64,000 nucleotides of DNA, from contig CAZTCD010000005.1 of the NCBI GenBank assembly GCA_964612065.1, forward strand, positions 21,021 to 85,020, given 5' to 3'. The stretch is from JAKFYM01 sp964612065. GTDB taxonomy: Bacteria; Bdellovibrionota; UBA1018; CAIPTA01. Shown here piece by piece: positions 9,199 to 18,017 of the stretch. The translations under genes and the position numbers were made by a program. How positions within the stretch are numbered: position 1 is the stretch's first letter; each line of letters starts with the position of its first letter. A model generated the notes under the pieces. The model was not told the DNA's origin and did no database searches. It saw nothing but the letters and a program-made list of their open reading frames with translations.

Positions 9199-10023
9199 TC
9201 ACTGCACGATGGGCCGAACCGCCTTGTAGGACCTTGTGATCGCCGAGATCTCGGGCCTCTTTCCCAGCGTCAGGCCATAAGCCGTATAGGGCGCGCGAAG
9301 CACACTCCAGTAAGCGGCGGCACCCTTCCGGTTGTTCGGAGCCGTTACATAGCCATCCCTGGCAATGAGCATGGCCATGCGGGCGGTGCCACACTTCAGG
9401 TTCTCCACTCCATTTTTCAGCTTTGCGGCCGTGGGAGCGTTGGAGCACTCCCCCGGGCTCATCATCATCAGGCCGATGCTGTCCTGGCTCATGCCGGGTT
9501 CGTCATAGACGGCGTTCTGATTGAAGTTGCTTTCATATTTCACCAAGGCCGAAACGAGGCGCGCCCAGCAAGTGAGCCTCTGCGCATCGGTGGCGGAGTT
9601 ATAATCCGGACACCAGAAATCCCTGTCTCTCGCCTTCTCCAGCTTCGCAATGTTTGCGCGGATTACCCCCAGCACGGCTGAGTCCCAGGCAGTTGCCGTG
9701 GCGAGGTGACTCCAGATAGTGGCCGGACCGCTGTAAGTGGGCGGAGCGGGTGTGGGCGCAGGCGCGGGTATCGGTGCCGGTGTCGGCACAGGCTTGGGAA
9801 CCGGCGTTGGCTCAGGATTCTGCGGTGGCGCAGGTTGCGGAATTGGCTGCGGCACCGGCTGTGGCGACGGTTGCGGCTGCCCCGAATCCGCCTGCGCAGG
9901 AGCGCGAGCCTCTGTTTCCGTCTGCCCGCTCTCTGGTGCCTTCCCGCAGCCCGTCAGGCTGAACACGAAAAAGGCGATCATCCATAATACGTTCGAAGCC
10001 CTGCAATCCTTTGCTGGAGCCAT
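9199..10023 (-). CDS. Proline-rich lipoprotein with lysozyme/SLT-like domain
   Basis: 274 aa. The ATG follows ggagg at seven bases; an earlier in-frame ATG would spoil the lipobox. Lipobox LTGC puts the acylated Cys at 26. Residues about 50-98 are a Pro-rich PQP/PTPAP spacer, suited to reaching across the periplasm. The C-terminal part carries KYESNFNQNAV with E164 and a later SIGLMMMSPGEC, resembling the ESxF...GLMQ signature of transglycosylases. Catalytic activity is inferred. The frame stays open past the TGA stop for 22 further codons ending at 9130. Confidence 0.7.
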   Translation of the reverse strand: MAPAKDCRASNVLWMIAFFVFSLTGCGKAPESGQTETEARAPAQADSGQPQPSPQPVPQPIPQPAPPQNPEPTPVPKPVPTPAPIPAPAPTPAPPTYSGPATIWSHLATATAWDSAVLGVIRANIAKLEKARDRDFWCPDYNSATDAQRLTCWARLVSALVKYESNFNQNAVYDEPGMSQDSIGLMMMSPGECSNAPTAAKLKNGVENLKCGTARMAMLIARDGYVTAPNNRKGAAAYWSVLRAPYTAYGLTLGKRPEISAITRSYKAVRPIVQ

Positions 10024-10591
10024 TCTTCCTCCCATTCCATGAACATTTGGAACAACGAGGGAACTAATGCGTTTTCTCAGGCTAAGGAAAGACAGAGCCA
10101 AGCGTCAAAACAAAAAATATTGCCGACAGGAACCGCACGCTGCCCCTCTATCGCTCGGAATATCCGTGCAGAGCCCTCCAAGCTGCCTGGATTGTTGAAC
10201 TAGCGTTCCCGATCCCAGGAAAGTTCCGGGCTTTTTAAAATCTTCTTACAGTACCCATCGCAAGGCTTCGAACTGTCCCCAAACTCCAGACGCACGGGAG
10301 GAATTTCAGGCCAGCAAGCCGCGTTTACTGCGATGCAAGGGGCACTATGGCCGGTGTCAGCTTGGCCACAGATGTATTTTTCACCAGGCGATCTTCTACG
10401 AAAGCATGGCATCAGCCAGCCCTCTTCCCCTCTCCAAAGGGCGAAGGTTTCATATGCGATTTCAACGGTTTCCCCCTTCCCACCGAAGGATTTCAGCTCT
10501 CTTCGGAGAGGGGAAAATTCCTCTGGCATTACCCTTGCTCTTCGCCCGCCGTTAACCCGCAGACCCTGCGACAAAAAACCCGGAGCTTGAA
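10024..10591. other. Intergenic region without a convincing gene
   Basis: 568 bases between divergent genes. It holds an 11-bp inverted repeat, ttcccctctcc (10425-10435) and ggagaggggaa (10505-10515), a possible hairpin or MITE remnant. A 124-codon minus-strand frame (10200-10574) ends in a Cys-rich tail but has no signal peptide, no ribosome site and no recognisable domain. I do not call it a gene. Confidence 0.5.
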
Positions 10592-13292
10592 ATGAAACGC
10601 GTCTCGTTCTTTGCCAAACAACTCTTTGTTCACGGAATCAGCCTAAGCATTGCCGCCCCGTCCTTCGCCAGCGCGCTGACGGGCCCAAAGGCCGGCATCA
10701 CCAAGATCCAAGGCTCGGAAGCGATTTCCGGCAGCCTGACCGCCGCGCGCCGCGGTGGAGGCGGAGGAGGCAATGGCGGAGGCAATAGCAACGATGACGA
10801 CAACCGCCGCCGTGAAGAAGAGGAAAGGCGCCGGAGAGACGAAGAGGAGCGCCGCAGGAACGAAGACAACAGACGGAACGAAGACAACCGCAGGCGCGAA
10901 GAGGACAGCCGCCGCCGCGAGGAAGAGAATCGCAGAAANNNNNNNNNNNNNNNNNNNNNNNNNNNNNNNNNNNNNNNNNNNNNNNNNNNNNNNNNNNNNN
11001 NNNNNNNNNNNNNNNNNNNNNNNNNNNNNNNNNNNNNNCGAAGACAACCGCAGACGCGAAGAAGAGCGCCGTCGCGGTGAGGAAGAACGCAAACGCCGCG
11101 AAGAAGACAACCGCAGACGCGAAGAAGAGCGCCGTCGTGGTGAAGAAGAGCGCAAACGCCGCGAAGAAGACAACCGCCGCAAGGAAGAAGATCGCCGTCG
11201 GGGCGAAGAAGAGCGCAAGCGCCGCGAAGAGGAGAATCGCAGAAACGAAGACAACCGCAGACGCGAAGAAGAGCGCCGTCGCGGTGAGGAAGAACGCAAA
11301 AAGCGTGAAGAAGACAACCGCCGCAAGGAAGAAGAGCGCCGTCGTGGTGAGGAAGAACGCAAAAAGCGCGAAGAAGACAATCGCCGCAAAGAAGAAGATC
11401 GCCGTCGGGGCGAAGAAGAGCGCAAGCGCCGCGAAGAGGAAGAGCGTCGCCGCGGTGAGGAAGAGCGCAAAAAGCGTGAAGAAGACAACCGCCGCAAAGA
11501 GCAAGAAAAGCGCCGTCGGGGCGAAGAAGAACGCAAGCGCCGTGAAGAAGAAGAACGTCGCCGCGGTGAGGAAGAGCGCAAAAAGCGTGAAGAAGACAAC
11601 CGCCGCAAAGAGCAAGAAAAGCGCCGTCGGGGCGAAGAAGAACGCAAGCGCCGTGAAGAAGAAGAACGTCGCCGCGGTGAGGAAGAGCGCAAAAAGCGTG
11701 AAGAAGACAACCGCCGCAAAGAGCAAGAAAAGCGCAAGCGCGAGGAAGAGCGTCGTCGCGAGGAAGAGCGAAAGCGTGAAGAAGAACGCCGTCGCCGCGA
11801 AGAAGAGGAAAAGAAGCGTCCTCGTCCTCCGAAGTGCGATGATGTCGATGTTCGTGGTGCCTTCCAGAAAGGTTATGCCGCTGGCCTGAGCCAGGGTGAA
11901 GCCGCCGGAAGCTCCCAGGGCCAGAGCGCTGGCGCCTCCGAGGGCCGCAGCCGCGGCTTCCAGGACGGCCAGAACTCCTGCTCTGCCAATACCGGCCTCA
12001 GCTATGCCGACGGACAACGCGACGGCTACGCCGCAGGTGAAAACGCAGGCATCAGCGCCGGACAGTCCGAGGGCCGCTCTGAAGGCTACCGGCTCGGAAG
12101 ATCCGAAGGCTACAACGACGGCGCCAACCGTGCCGACGCTGCCGCCTACAACGAGGCCTATGCTCCCGGCCGCGAAGCTGGCTACTACGACGCTGGCCAG
12201 AGCGATGCCTACGGGCGTGGACGCGTGGAAGGCACCAAAGCCGGCGAAGACTATGCCGTGCAACAAGCCCAGGCCGTGGACTACGTGAACGGCCGCAAGC
12301 AAGTGCGTGAGAAGTATTTCTCGGAGCCCGTGAAGTTCCAGGATCAGTTCTCGCAGCGCAAGCCGGAAGGCATGTTCGCAGGGCTGGAACGCAGCCTCGA
12401 GCTCTTCGCCGACGTGCGCTCCGATCGTGGCCCTCACGATGGTGGCCGATGCGAAGAAAAAGGCCGCGAGCAAGCAGCCTTCGAACGCGGACGCCAGGAA
12501 GGCTACAAAGCCGGCTACCAGAAAACCTACAACCAGGCCTATCGTGCAGCGTACGACCAGGCCTACCACCAGGGTTTCCGCCAAGGTTGCGGCGAAGAGC
12601 GCTTCCGCGCCCGAGCCGAGTACAACAGGGGCTACGACGATGGCTACGACTCCGGTTTCAAATCCGGCTACGACCGAGGCTATAACGACACCTTCCGTGC
12701 CGCTTATGATGCCGAGTTCGCGCCTGCCTCTGAAGCCGCCTATAACGATACGTACCAGAGCGCTTACTACCGCCATTACGAGGCGGGCCGGGAAGCGGGC
12801 TATAACGAGCGTTATAACGAAATGTACCAGAGCACCTTCCAGCCGGCCAAACAGGCCCGCTTCGAAGAGCTCTACCCTGAGCTGGCGAAAGAGCAGTTCG
12901 CCAAAGGCCAGGCCGACGAAGAGCTCGATTTCGTGAATCGTCCTCTCCGCCTTCTGCAGGCCGTGCTTCAGGACAAAAACAAAGACGGCAAACCTCAGAC
13001 GGGAGAAAGCCTGCGCATCACCTTCGTGGCGCGCAACTTCCTCCCCGCCGGGATCGACAAGAAAGACGTGACCCTCGAAGTTACGTCAGACAAGATCCCT
13101 GTTACCTACCTGAAGCTGCCCAAAGAAGTGCTGGCGAAATCGCTCCGGGAGAAGAGCGTGACCAAGGTGACCGACGCCCTGGAGTTCATCTTCTCCTCCA
13201 AAGCCAAGGGCCAGAAGGTGAAGATCCGCTTCACCCTCAAGCTCAAAGGCAAGATCATGGGCGAAGAAACCCTCGAGCTCCTGCCGCTCTAG
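10592..13292 (+). CDS. Exported ER/K single-alpha-helix protein with YxxGxxxG repeats (interrupted by assembly gap)
   Basis: A signal peptide (about residues 1-27) precedes a Gly-rich patch and then several hundred residues of Arg/Glu/Lys-only sequence (RRREEE, ERKRREE). This is the pattern of stable single alpha-helices, which act as rigid rods. From about 11837 the protein changes to 300 residues of Gly/Tyr-rich heptad-like repeats (GYAAG, EGYRLG, GYDDGYDSG), then a folded beta-rich C-terminus. The sequenced parts total 2601 bases, a multiple of three, so the frame is intact if the gap is too; the 100 Ns only appear to shift it. Function unknown; surface rod or adhesin scaffold is a guess. 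Confidence 0.8.
10939..11038. other. Assembly gap (100 N)
   Basis: Exactly 100 Ns inside the repetitive ER/K coding region. This is the usual placeholder for a gap of unknown size and reflects repeat collapse during assembly, so the true protein length is unknown. Confidence 0.97.
11460..11738 (+). repeat. 111-bp tandem repeat in the ER/K helix
   Basis: About two and a half near-identical units start at 11460, 11571 and 11682. The period of 111 bases equals 37 codons, so units can be gained or lost without a frameshift. The near-identity indicates recent duplication. Confidence 0.85.
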
Positions 13293-13326
13293 GAAGAGCA
13301 AACCAAACAGCGCACGAAAAAACACG

Positions 13327-13356
13327 AAGGCCGCCTCACCGAGGCGGCCTTTTTCC
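13327..13356 (+). terminator. Rho-independent terminator
   Basis: An 11-bp perfect stem (aaggccgcctc / gaggcggcctt), three-base loop and T run, 35 bases after the ER/K gene stop. It separates that gene from the convergent M15-like gene. Confidence 0.9.
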
Positions 13357-13376
13357 TTTACCCTTAGGCTGGATTC

Positions 13377-13817
13377 TCAAAAAGGCAGCGGCACCGAGCA
13401 GCGAAGAGCCTCGCGGCCGCCAAAGTGCAGGTGCCCGCCGTGACTCCCGCGGCACTGGGTAAAGAGCGGGCCGATATCCTTGTAGCAAATCAAGATAAAC
13501 GGATTGGCCGTGAAATAGCCGGCAAGCTTGCGCAGGTTCTCCTCGTTCGAGAGGTTGTTCTGGCAGCGGAGAGACGCAATGTCGATCGCGCGCGCGATAT
13601 TGTGGCAGCTACCGGGAGCGCCATTTTTGTGGCGGGCGTCTCCCTGCACACCGAGGTGCCGGCTCACCACGCAGCCCATATTGCTCAGAGCGGCCGTGAG
13701 CATGCGGTTCAAATACCCGGCCGCCATCGGAGGAAATCCATAGGCGCGGGTGTCAGCAGCCGAAGCTGCGCTCGTGCTGCCCAAAACCACCAATGCCGCC
13801 AAGAGAATCGTCTTCAT
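13377..13817 (-). CDS. Small exported M15-like (D-Ala-D-Ala carboxypeptidase / extensin-like) protein
   Basis: 146 aa with a signal peptide cleaved near ASA-AD. Two close ATGs exist; I chose the second because gagg lies seven bases before it, while it nearly touches the first. CHNIARAIDIAS gives H72 and D79, and SHGGHLHFGG gives H126/H129/H131. This matches the spacing of zinc ligands in M15/VanY-like and extensin-like peptidases, which trim wall peptides. Six Cys may form disulfides. The assignment rests on these motifs only. Confidence 0.65.
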   Translation of the reverse strand: MKTILLAALVVLGSTSAASAADTRAYGFPPMAAGYLNRMLTAALSNMGCVVSRHLGVQGDARHKNGAPGSCHNIARAIDIASLRCQNNLSNEENLRKLAGYFTANPFILICYKDIGPLFTQCRGSHGGHLHFGGREALRCSVPLPF

Positions 13818-13851
13818 AGTCATTCCTCAATCAGTTGCGCAGTTGCGATAA

Positions 13852-14493
13852 TCAGTTTCCGGAAAGCAGGTGCACCCAGGTTCCATCTTTGTAGCCCATG
13901 CCATGATGGGTAAAGGCTTTCTCCAGAAGGCCTTTCCGATGGGGCTCGCTCTTCATCCACAACTGGAAGAGCTGCTCCACATCCTGCGAAATGCCCTTGG
14001 CGATATTTTCTCCCACCGCACGATAACGGGCGCCGGCATCGCTAGCGCGATGAGAGGGATCTTTGCCATCGGGATTTTTGTGGTCGAAAAATTTGCGGGC
14101 CACCATATCTTCGGCATGCTTCTGGGCCGCGAGAGATAGCTTTGGATCGAGCTCAAGCTCAGGCACGCCGTTCTCACGGCGGATCTGGTTCGCCTTTTCG
14201 AGTGCGGCGCTGATCAGGTCGGCGTCGGTGAGGGCTGGGTTCGAAGGAGGCGGGCCAACCTCGTCTTTCGGATCCACCGCAGGCCGCGGAATCGGGTTGG
14301 TGGAAAGATCGGTATTGGTTTGGGTGTTCGTGGAAGGAGAGGCCGCCTTGGAAGGATCCTGGGCCGCAGAAGAGCTCGAGGGCAGGGCCGAGCGATTGCC
14401 AAAGGCTGCATCGGGATAGGTGGGCTCCTCTTTCCCGCAGGCCGCAAGAAGGCCGGAGAGAAGAAGAAGGGATAGAAATCGGGCTGGCCGCAT
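13852..14493 (-). CDS. CAP/SCP-domain lipoprotein
   Basis: 213 aa. The start ATG follows aaggag; the lipobox LLAAC acylates Cys19. A Ser/Thr/Pro-rich linker (about 25-90) leads to a CAP (cysteine-rich secretory protein/antigen 5/PR-1) domain with QKHAEDMVARKFFDH, GENIAKG and WMKSEPHRKGLL, the conserved CAP1/CAP2-type motifs and cavity His residues. Bacterial CAP proteins are extracytoplasmic and mostly of unknown activity. It follows the M15-like gene's orientation, 35 bases upstream of it, so the two may be co-transcribed. Confidence 0.85.
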   Translation of the reverse strand: MRPARFLSLLLLSGLLAACGKEEPTYPDAAFGNRSALPSSSSAAQDPSKAASPSTNTQTNTDLSTNPIPRPAVDPKDEVGPPPSNPALTDADLISAALEKANQIRRENGVPELELDPKLSLAAQKHAEDMVARKFFDHKNPDGKDPSHRASDAGARYRAVGENIAKGISQDVEQLFQLWMKSEPHRKGLLEKAFTHHGMGYKDGTWVHLLSGN

Positions 14494-14694
14494 AGCACTC
14501 CTTAAAGAAAGGCAATGCATTCTATCGCCACACTGATTATTTGACAAATTTATTCAGGAATTAAATTCACTGAAAGATCAATATCTTATTGCAGCAACAT
14601 GATACTTAACTGTTACTGAAATCAAAATAAACCAATAGTTATAAGTCTTTTGGTCGACTTTGACGGTCACAACTCAGAGCACCAAAACAATAGG

Positions 14695-15111
14695 ATGCCC
14701 CGGAAAAGTAAGGTCGGACTTGCTGGAAAGTGCCCTAAATATTCATCAAGTTCCCTGAAGCGGAATGGCTCTTTCGTTAGAATCCGAACGAGGGCTAAGG
14801 TTCAAAGACTCCGCTGCCTATCCTGCGGCCACACCCACACACAAAGTCGCTCCATAACCTTTCGCCAACGCCACGTAGACCTCTTGGAAGAGGTTATGAT
14901 TCTACTCTGTGAAGGAGTGGGCATTAGAAGAATTGCCCAGGCATTGGGAACAACTCCAAAGACCGTCCAAGCAAAAATTAAAGTCCTTGCCATCATCTGT
15001 GAATCTTTTCAACAACGCCACTTCGCTAGTTGGAAAACAAAACCTCGGTTCCAATTTGATGAAATGTGGGCAGCGAAAAAACTCACTCCACTACTCTCAC
15101 TGTTCCCGTAG
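14695..15111 (+). CDS. IS1-type transposase, first frame (InsA-like: zinc finger, HTH)
   Basis: 138 aa from the first ATG; an upstream TTG would add 15 residues. It shows a partly eroded zinc finger (single Cys near residue 13, then RCLSCG), a helix-turn-helix (GIRRIAQALGTTPKTVQAKI) and the first catalytic Asp in FQFDEMW. The frame ends soon after, and the matching remainder lies in the -1 frame. The second IS transposase of this window (47460-48329) reads through the same point in one frame, which shows the domain is normally continuous. Confidence 0.75.
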   Translation: MPRKSKVGLAGKCPKYSSSSLKRNGSFVRIRTRAKVQRLRCLSCGHTHTQSRSITFRQRHVDLLEEVMILLCEGVGIRRIAQALGTTPKTVQAKIKVLAIICESFQQRHFASWKTKPRFQFDEMWAAKKLTPLLSLFP

Positions 15112-15404
15112 TGATTGATAGAGAAAGTTATTTCATCGTTTCCGCCCGTGCTGCCCAAACCTTTTCGACGCTAAACAATCCGATTCGTCGCAATAAGATT
15201 AATTTAAAACGGGCGAGCAGGATTAAAAATCGGGACTATGAAACTGCTTACACACTTGAGATTTATTCTGGCCATAGATTTTGGTTCTATTATCATTCTA
15301 ATTCCTCTCCAAATAAATGGAGGAACGTTAATAGTTTTGAATGCCAAATGATTATGGCTATACTTTTGGAACAGACAGCCACAACGGGAGAGTTTGCTGA
15401 ATGA
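15066..15404 (+). CDS. IS1-type transposase, second frame (InsB-like catalytic part)
   Basis: This is the -1 frame continuation, beginning EKTHSTTLTVPVVIDRES, which aligns with the region after the first DDE Asp of the other transposase here. Six A residues (15076-15081) followed by C lie at the junction. IS1 makes its transposase by -1 slippage on such an A6C run. Slippage here would give a product of the same length as the homologue. A one-base deletion would explain the break equally well. It lacks a good ribosome site of its own, so it is probably made only as a fusion. Confidence 0.65.
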   Translation: MGSEKTHSTTLTVPVVIDRESYFIVSARAAQTFSTLNNPIRRNKINLKRASRIKNRDYETAYTLEIYSGHRFWFYYHSNSSPNKWRNVNSFECQMIMAILLEQTATTGEFAE

Positions 15405-15700
15405 GATTTTCGCTTTTGCTGGTGATGGGATTTCTAACGGCGTGTTCCACTCTGCCGATGTCGTTTACTTCCGACAACATCATGAAAGTTCATCAGGGAA
15501 TGAGTTCAAGCGAGGTTTTAACGATGTTCGGTAAGCCCAAGAGCGTGACCCAAACCACTTGTGGCGGCAGCACTGGAAAACCCTGGGCTTGTACCGTTTG
15601 GGGCTATGGCGAGTTTCCCTACGACCGAGCAACCTTTATGTTCAGTGGAGACACTCCCGATTCGTTGATTTTGAATAATTTCGAAATCAATAAAAAGTGA
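15401..15700 (+). CDS. Small BamE/SmpA-like lipoprotein inside the IS element
   Basis: 99 aa; lipobox LTAC gives acylated Cys15. The mature part has VHQGMSSSEVLTMFGKPKSV, the usual start of the SmpA/BamE-like fold, with a Cys pair (CGGSTGKPWAC) further on. The start overlaps the transposase stop as ATGA, and the gene lies within the terminal inverted repeats, so it travels with the element. IS1 elements normally carry no passenger. Its AT-rich codon use matches the transposase rather than the chromosome. Confidence 0.7.
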   Translation: MRFSLLLVMGFLTACSTLPMSFTSDNIMKVHQGMSSSEVLTMFGKPKSVTQTTCGGSTGKPWACTVWGYGEFPYDRATFMFSGDTPDSLILNNFEINKK

Positions 15701-15912
15701 ACGCTGTGGAGGTAGAACTCATTCGTAAATTCAATTCTAACGACCCAGAGTCGGCTTCAATCAATGGCCCAAGTTCGCTTCCGACAAGCGGGACTAACCG
15801 CTCTCTATAAGGCCCACTTTAAATAGACTTGACTGTAAGCAGCTATTTTCATTAATCAAAACAGCAATCTAAAAGCAACAGTTAAGTATCACACCCCTCG
15901 CTTGCACAGCCC

Positions 15913-16764
15913 CTAGGGCGTAAGGATCAGATTATCGATCAGGCGGGTCTTGCCCAGGAATCCCGCCACAGCCAAAGCCGCAGGGCCCTCAATAGCATCT
16001 ATAGAAGCAAGCGAAGGCACCGAGCGGACCTCCACATACTGCACCTCGAACTCAGGCACGGCTTTCAGCTCCCGCCTCGCCTGCTCGAGAAGCTCCTCCA
16101 CGTCCCTCTCACCGCCCTCAAAAGCCAAGCGCACGGCCTCCATCGCCCGGAAGATCACCACCGCTTTTTGCCGCTCTGGGGTGCTCAGATAGCGATTCCG
16201 CGAACTCATCGCCAGGCCATCAGCCTCCCGCGCCGTAGGGCAGATCGCGATCCTCACTGGCATCTCTAAATCGCGCACCATCCGCTCGATCACGAGGCAT
16301 TGCTGGAGATCTTTTTGGCCGAAATAGGCCACGTCGGGCTTTACCAGCTGAAACAAGCGATGCACTACCGTGGCCACTCCCCGGAAATGGCCTGGTCGCA
16401 TGGATCCGCAAAGAGGCCCGGAAACTCCTTCCACCTCGATAAAGGTGCTCCAGCCTTTGGGATAGATCGTTTCCACCGAGGGAGCGAATACATGAGTCAC
16501 GCCGCAGCTCGCGGCGAGCTCTAAATCGCTCTCGAATGCGCGCGGATAGCGGTCGAAATCCTCGTTCGGGCCGAACTGCGTGGGGTTCACGAAGATCGAG
16601 AGCACGGAAATCTGGTTTTCCTCCGCGCACCGGCGCAAGAGCTGGGCATGCCCCTCGTGCAAAGCCCCCATCGTGGGCACGAACCCCACATGGCAACGGC
16701 CACGCTGCTCCTGCAGAAGATGGTGGAGCTCGTTTATGTCTCGCATCACCACAGGGCGGTTCAT
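15913..16764 (-). CDS. panC: Pantoate-beta-alanine ligase PanC
   Basis: 283 aa. It joins pantoate and beta-alanine using ATP to give pantothenate. Typical motifs: FVPTMGALHEGHAQLL (ATP-site HxGH), SIFVNPTQFGPNEDF, GPLCGSMRPGHFRGVATVV, FGQKDLQQ and the MSSRNRYLS loop. It is the last gene of the overlapping pantothenate/CoA operon; its start overlaps the coaBC stop by four bases. The IS element lies just beyond its stop. Confidence 0.96.
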   Translation of the reverse strand: MNRPVVMRDINELHHLLQEQRGRCHVGFVPTMGALHEGHAQLLRRCAEENQISVLSIFVNPTQFGPNEDFDRYPRAFESDLELAASCGVTHVFAPSVETIYPKGWSTFIEVEGVSGPLCGSMRPGHFRGVATVVHRLFQLVKPDVAYFGQKDLQQCLVIERMVRDLEMPVRIAICPTAREADGLAMSSRNRYLSTPERQKAVVIFRAMEAVRLAFEGGERDVEELLEQARRELKAVPEFEVQYVEVRSVPSLASIDAIEGPAALAVAGFLGKTRLIDNLILTP

Positions 16765-18017
16765 GCGTGCACTCCTGGGCCTGCAGCGCCAGCAGAGCCC
16801 GAAAGAAACACCTCACGCAGCAGGATCTCCGCGAGCTTCTCTTTCGTATCCTTGGCGATCTTCCTCACGCTGGCCGCACCTTCGAAGAGATAGATTTCGT
16901 TATCTACCGTATCGAAGCCGATATCGGAGCGGGCCACATTATTGAGGGCCAGAAAATCGAGATGCTTGCGGCGGATCTTCTCCCGCGCTTTCGCAAACTC
17001 CGCTTCCCCCTCCCCCACTTCCGCGGCAAAGCCAAAAAAGATCTGCCCTGCCTTCTTGCGCCGCCCGAGCTCGGCCAGCACATCCACCGAGGCATCAAAT
17101 TCCATGGTGAGCGATCCTTCGCGGCGAATTTTTCCGGCCGCGCGCTCCTTGGGCTGAAAATCCGCCACGGCGGCGGTGGCAAAAACGCCATGCGCGGAAT
17201 CAAGATGCCCGAGGCAGGCCTCCAGCATCTCCTCGCCGGTTTCCACCTCGATCACGGTGGCGCCCTCGAGGCGAGAGAAACGCGGATCCACCGGGCCTGT
17301 CACCAGCACTACCTCGGCGCCGAGGCGTTGCGCGGCCTCCGCAATGGAGAAGCCCATGCGCCCGCTCGAGCGGTTGGTGATGAAACGCACGCTATCGATA
17401 TAGGCGCGGGTGGGGCCGCTCGTAACCAGAATTTTTTTGCCCGCGAGAGGAAGATCCGCTTCCAGCAAGCCAATAGCCGCCTCGAAAATCTCAGCTGGTT
17501 CACTCATCTTTCCAGCGCCTGTTTCCCCGCAGGCGAGATCACCGGCCACGGGGCCCACGAAGCAATAGCCGCGGGCACGCAGCTTCTCGAGATTCTCCTG
17601 CGTAGGGCCCGCCTCCCACATCCGCGTATTCATCGCAGGGGCGATCAGGGCGGTGCCGTGATAAGCGAGGCATTCGGTGAGAAGGGCATCATCGGCGATG
17701 CCGCAAGCGAGCTTGGCCAGGAAGTTCGCGGTGGCTGGAGCCACCACCAACAGATCGCCCCAGCGGGCGAGATCGATATGGGCGGTGGCACTCATATCGT
17801 AGCTCGCATTGCCCTCGCCATGGAGGCTGCGGAGCACGGGCTCGCCGGAAAGAGAATGAAACGTAAGGGGGCCTACGAAACGCTCGGCCGAGGCGGTCAT
17901 CACCACGCGCACCTGATGGCCCTGCTTCTTGAACAAGCGCACGAGCTCACAAGCTTTGTAGGCCGCGATTCCGCCGGTCACTCCCACGATGATCTTAAAT
18001 TTTCTGGGCGAGCGCAT
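16761..18017 (-). CDS. coaBC: Bifunctional phosphopantothenoylcysteine decarboxylase / phosphopantothenate-cysteine ligase
   Basis: 418 aa. The N-terminal flavoprotein decarboxylase domain (CoaC, about 1-190) has AHIDLARWGD with catalytic H80, PAMNTRMW at 127-134 and the ACGETGAGKM loop with C163. The C-terminal ligase domain (CoaB, about 195-400) begins VTSGPTRAYIDSVRFI and has NRSSGRMG and AAVADF. Together they turn 4'-phosphopantothenate and cysteine into 4'-phosphopantetheine. The gene overlaps coaX by 23 bases upstream and panC by four downstream. Confidence 0.95.
   Translation of the reverse strand: MRSPRKFKIIVGVTGGIAAYKACELVRLFKKQGHQVRVVMTASAERFVGPLTFHSLSGEPVLRSLHGEGNASYDMSATAHIDLARWGDLLVVAPATANFLAKLACGIADDALLTECLAYHGTALIAPAMNTRMWEAGPTQENLEKLRARGYCFVGPVAGDLACGETGAGKMSEPAEIFEAAIGLLEADLPLAGKKILVTSGPTRAYIDSVRFITNRSSGRMGFSIAEAAQRLGAEVVLVTGPVDPRFSRLEGATVIEVETGEEMLEACLGHLDSAHGVFATAAVADFQPKERAAGKIRREGSLTMEFDASVDVLAELGRRKKAGQIFFGFAAEVGEGEAEFAKAREKIRRKHLDFLALNNVARSDIGFDTVDNEIYLFEGAASVRKIAKDTKEKLAEILLREVFLSGSAGAAGPGVHA

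Larger units (their letters stand above)
14600..15891 (+). mobile_element. IS1-type insertion element with passenger lipoprotein gene
   Basis: The ends are 17-bp inverted repeats differing at one position: tgatacttaactgttac at 14600-14616 and the complement of gcaacagttaagtatca at 15875-15891. Everything inside is strikingly AT-rich compared with the flanks. It contains a two-frame transposase and, overlapping its stop by ATGA, a lipoprotein gene. I found no clear target duplication in the adjacent 9 bases, so the insertion may be old. The right end sits 21 bases from the panC stop. Confidence 0.75.

Noticed and set aside
10200..10574. 124-codon minus-strand frame with Cys-rich end
   Set aside because: No signal peptide, ribosome site or family resemblance; competing plus-strand frames of similar length exist.
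11460..11792. CRISPR-like array
   Set aside because: The regular repeats are in-frame coding repeats without unique spacers; the same holds for the minisatellite at 30391.
10643..12776. Two very long minus-strand open frames (364 and 692 codons) across the ER/K repeat gene
   Set aside because: They encode Ser/Arg or Ala/Phe/Val repeats that are the mirror of the Arg/Glu repeat, run through the N gap, and have no start context; the plus strand has a signal peptide, folded end and terminator.
14591..15900. Target-site duplication around the AT-rich IS element
   Set aside because: The nine bases outside the left end (gcagcaaca) and right end (cacccctcg) do not match, so none is claimed.
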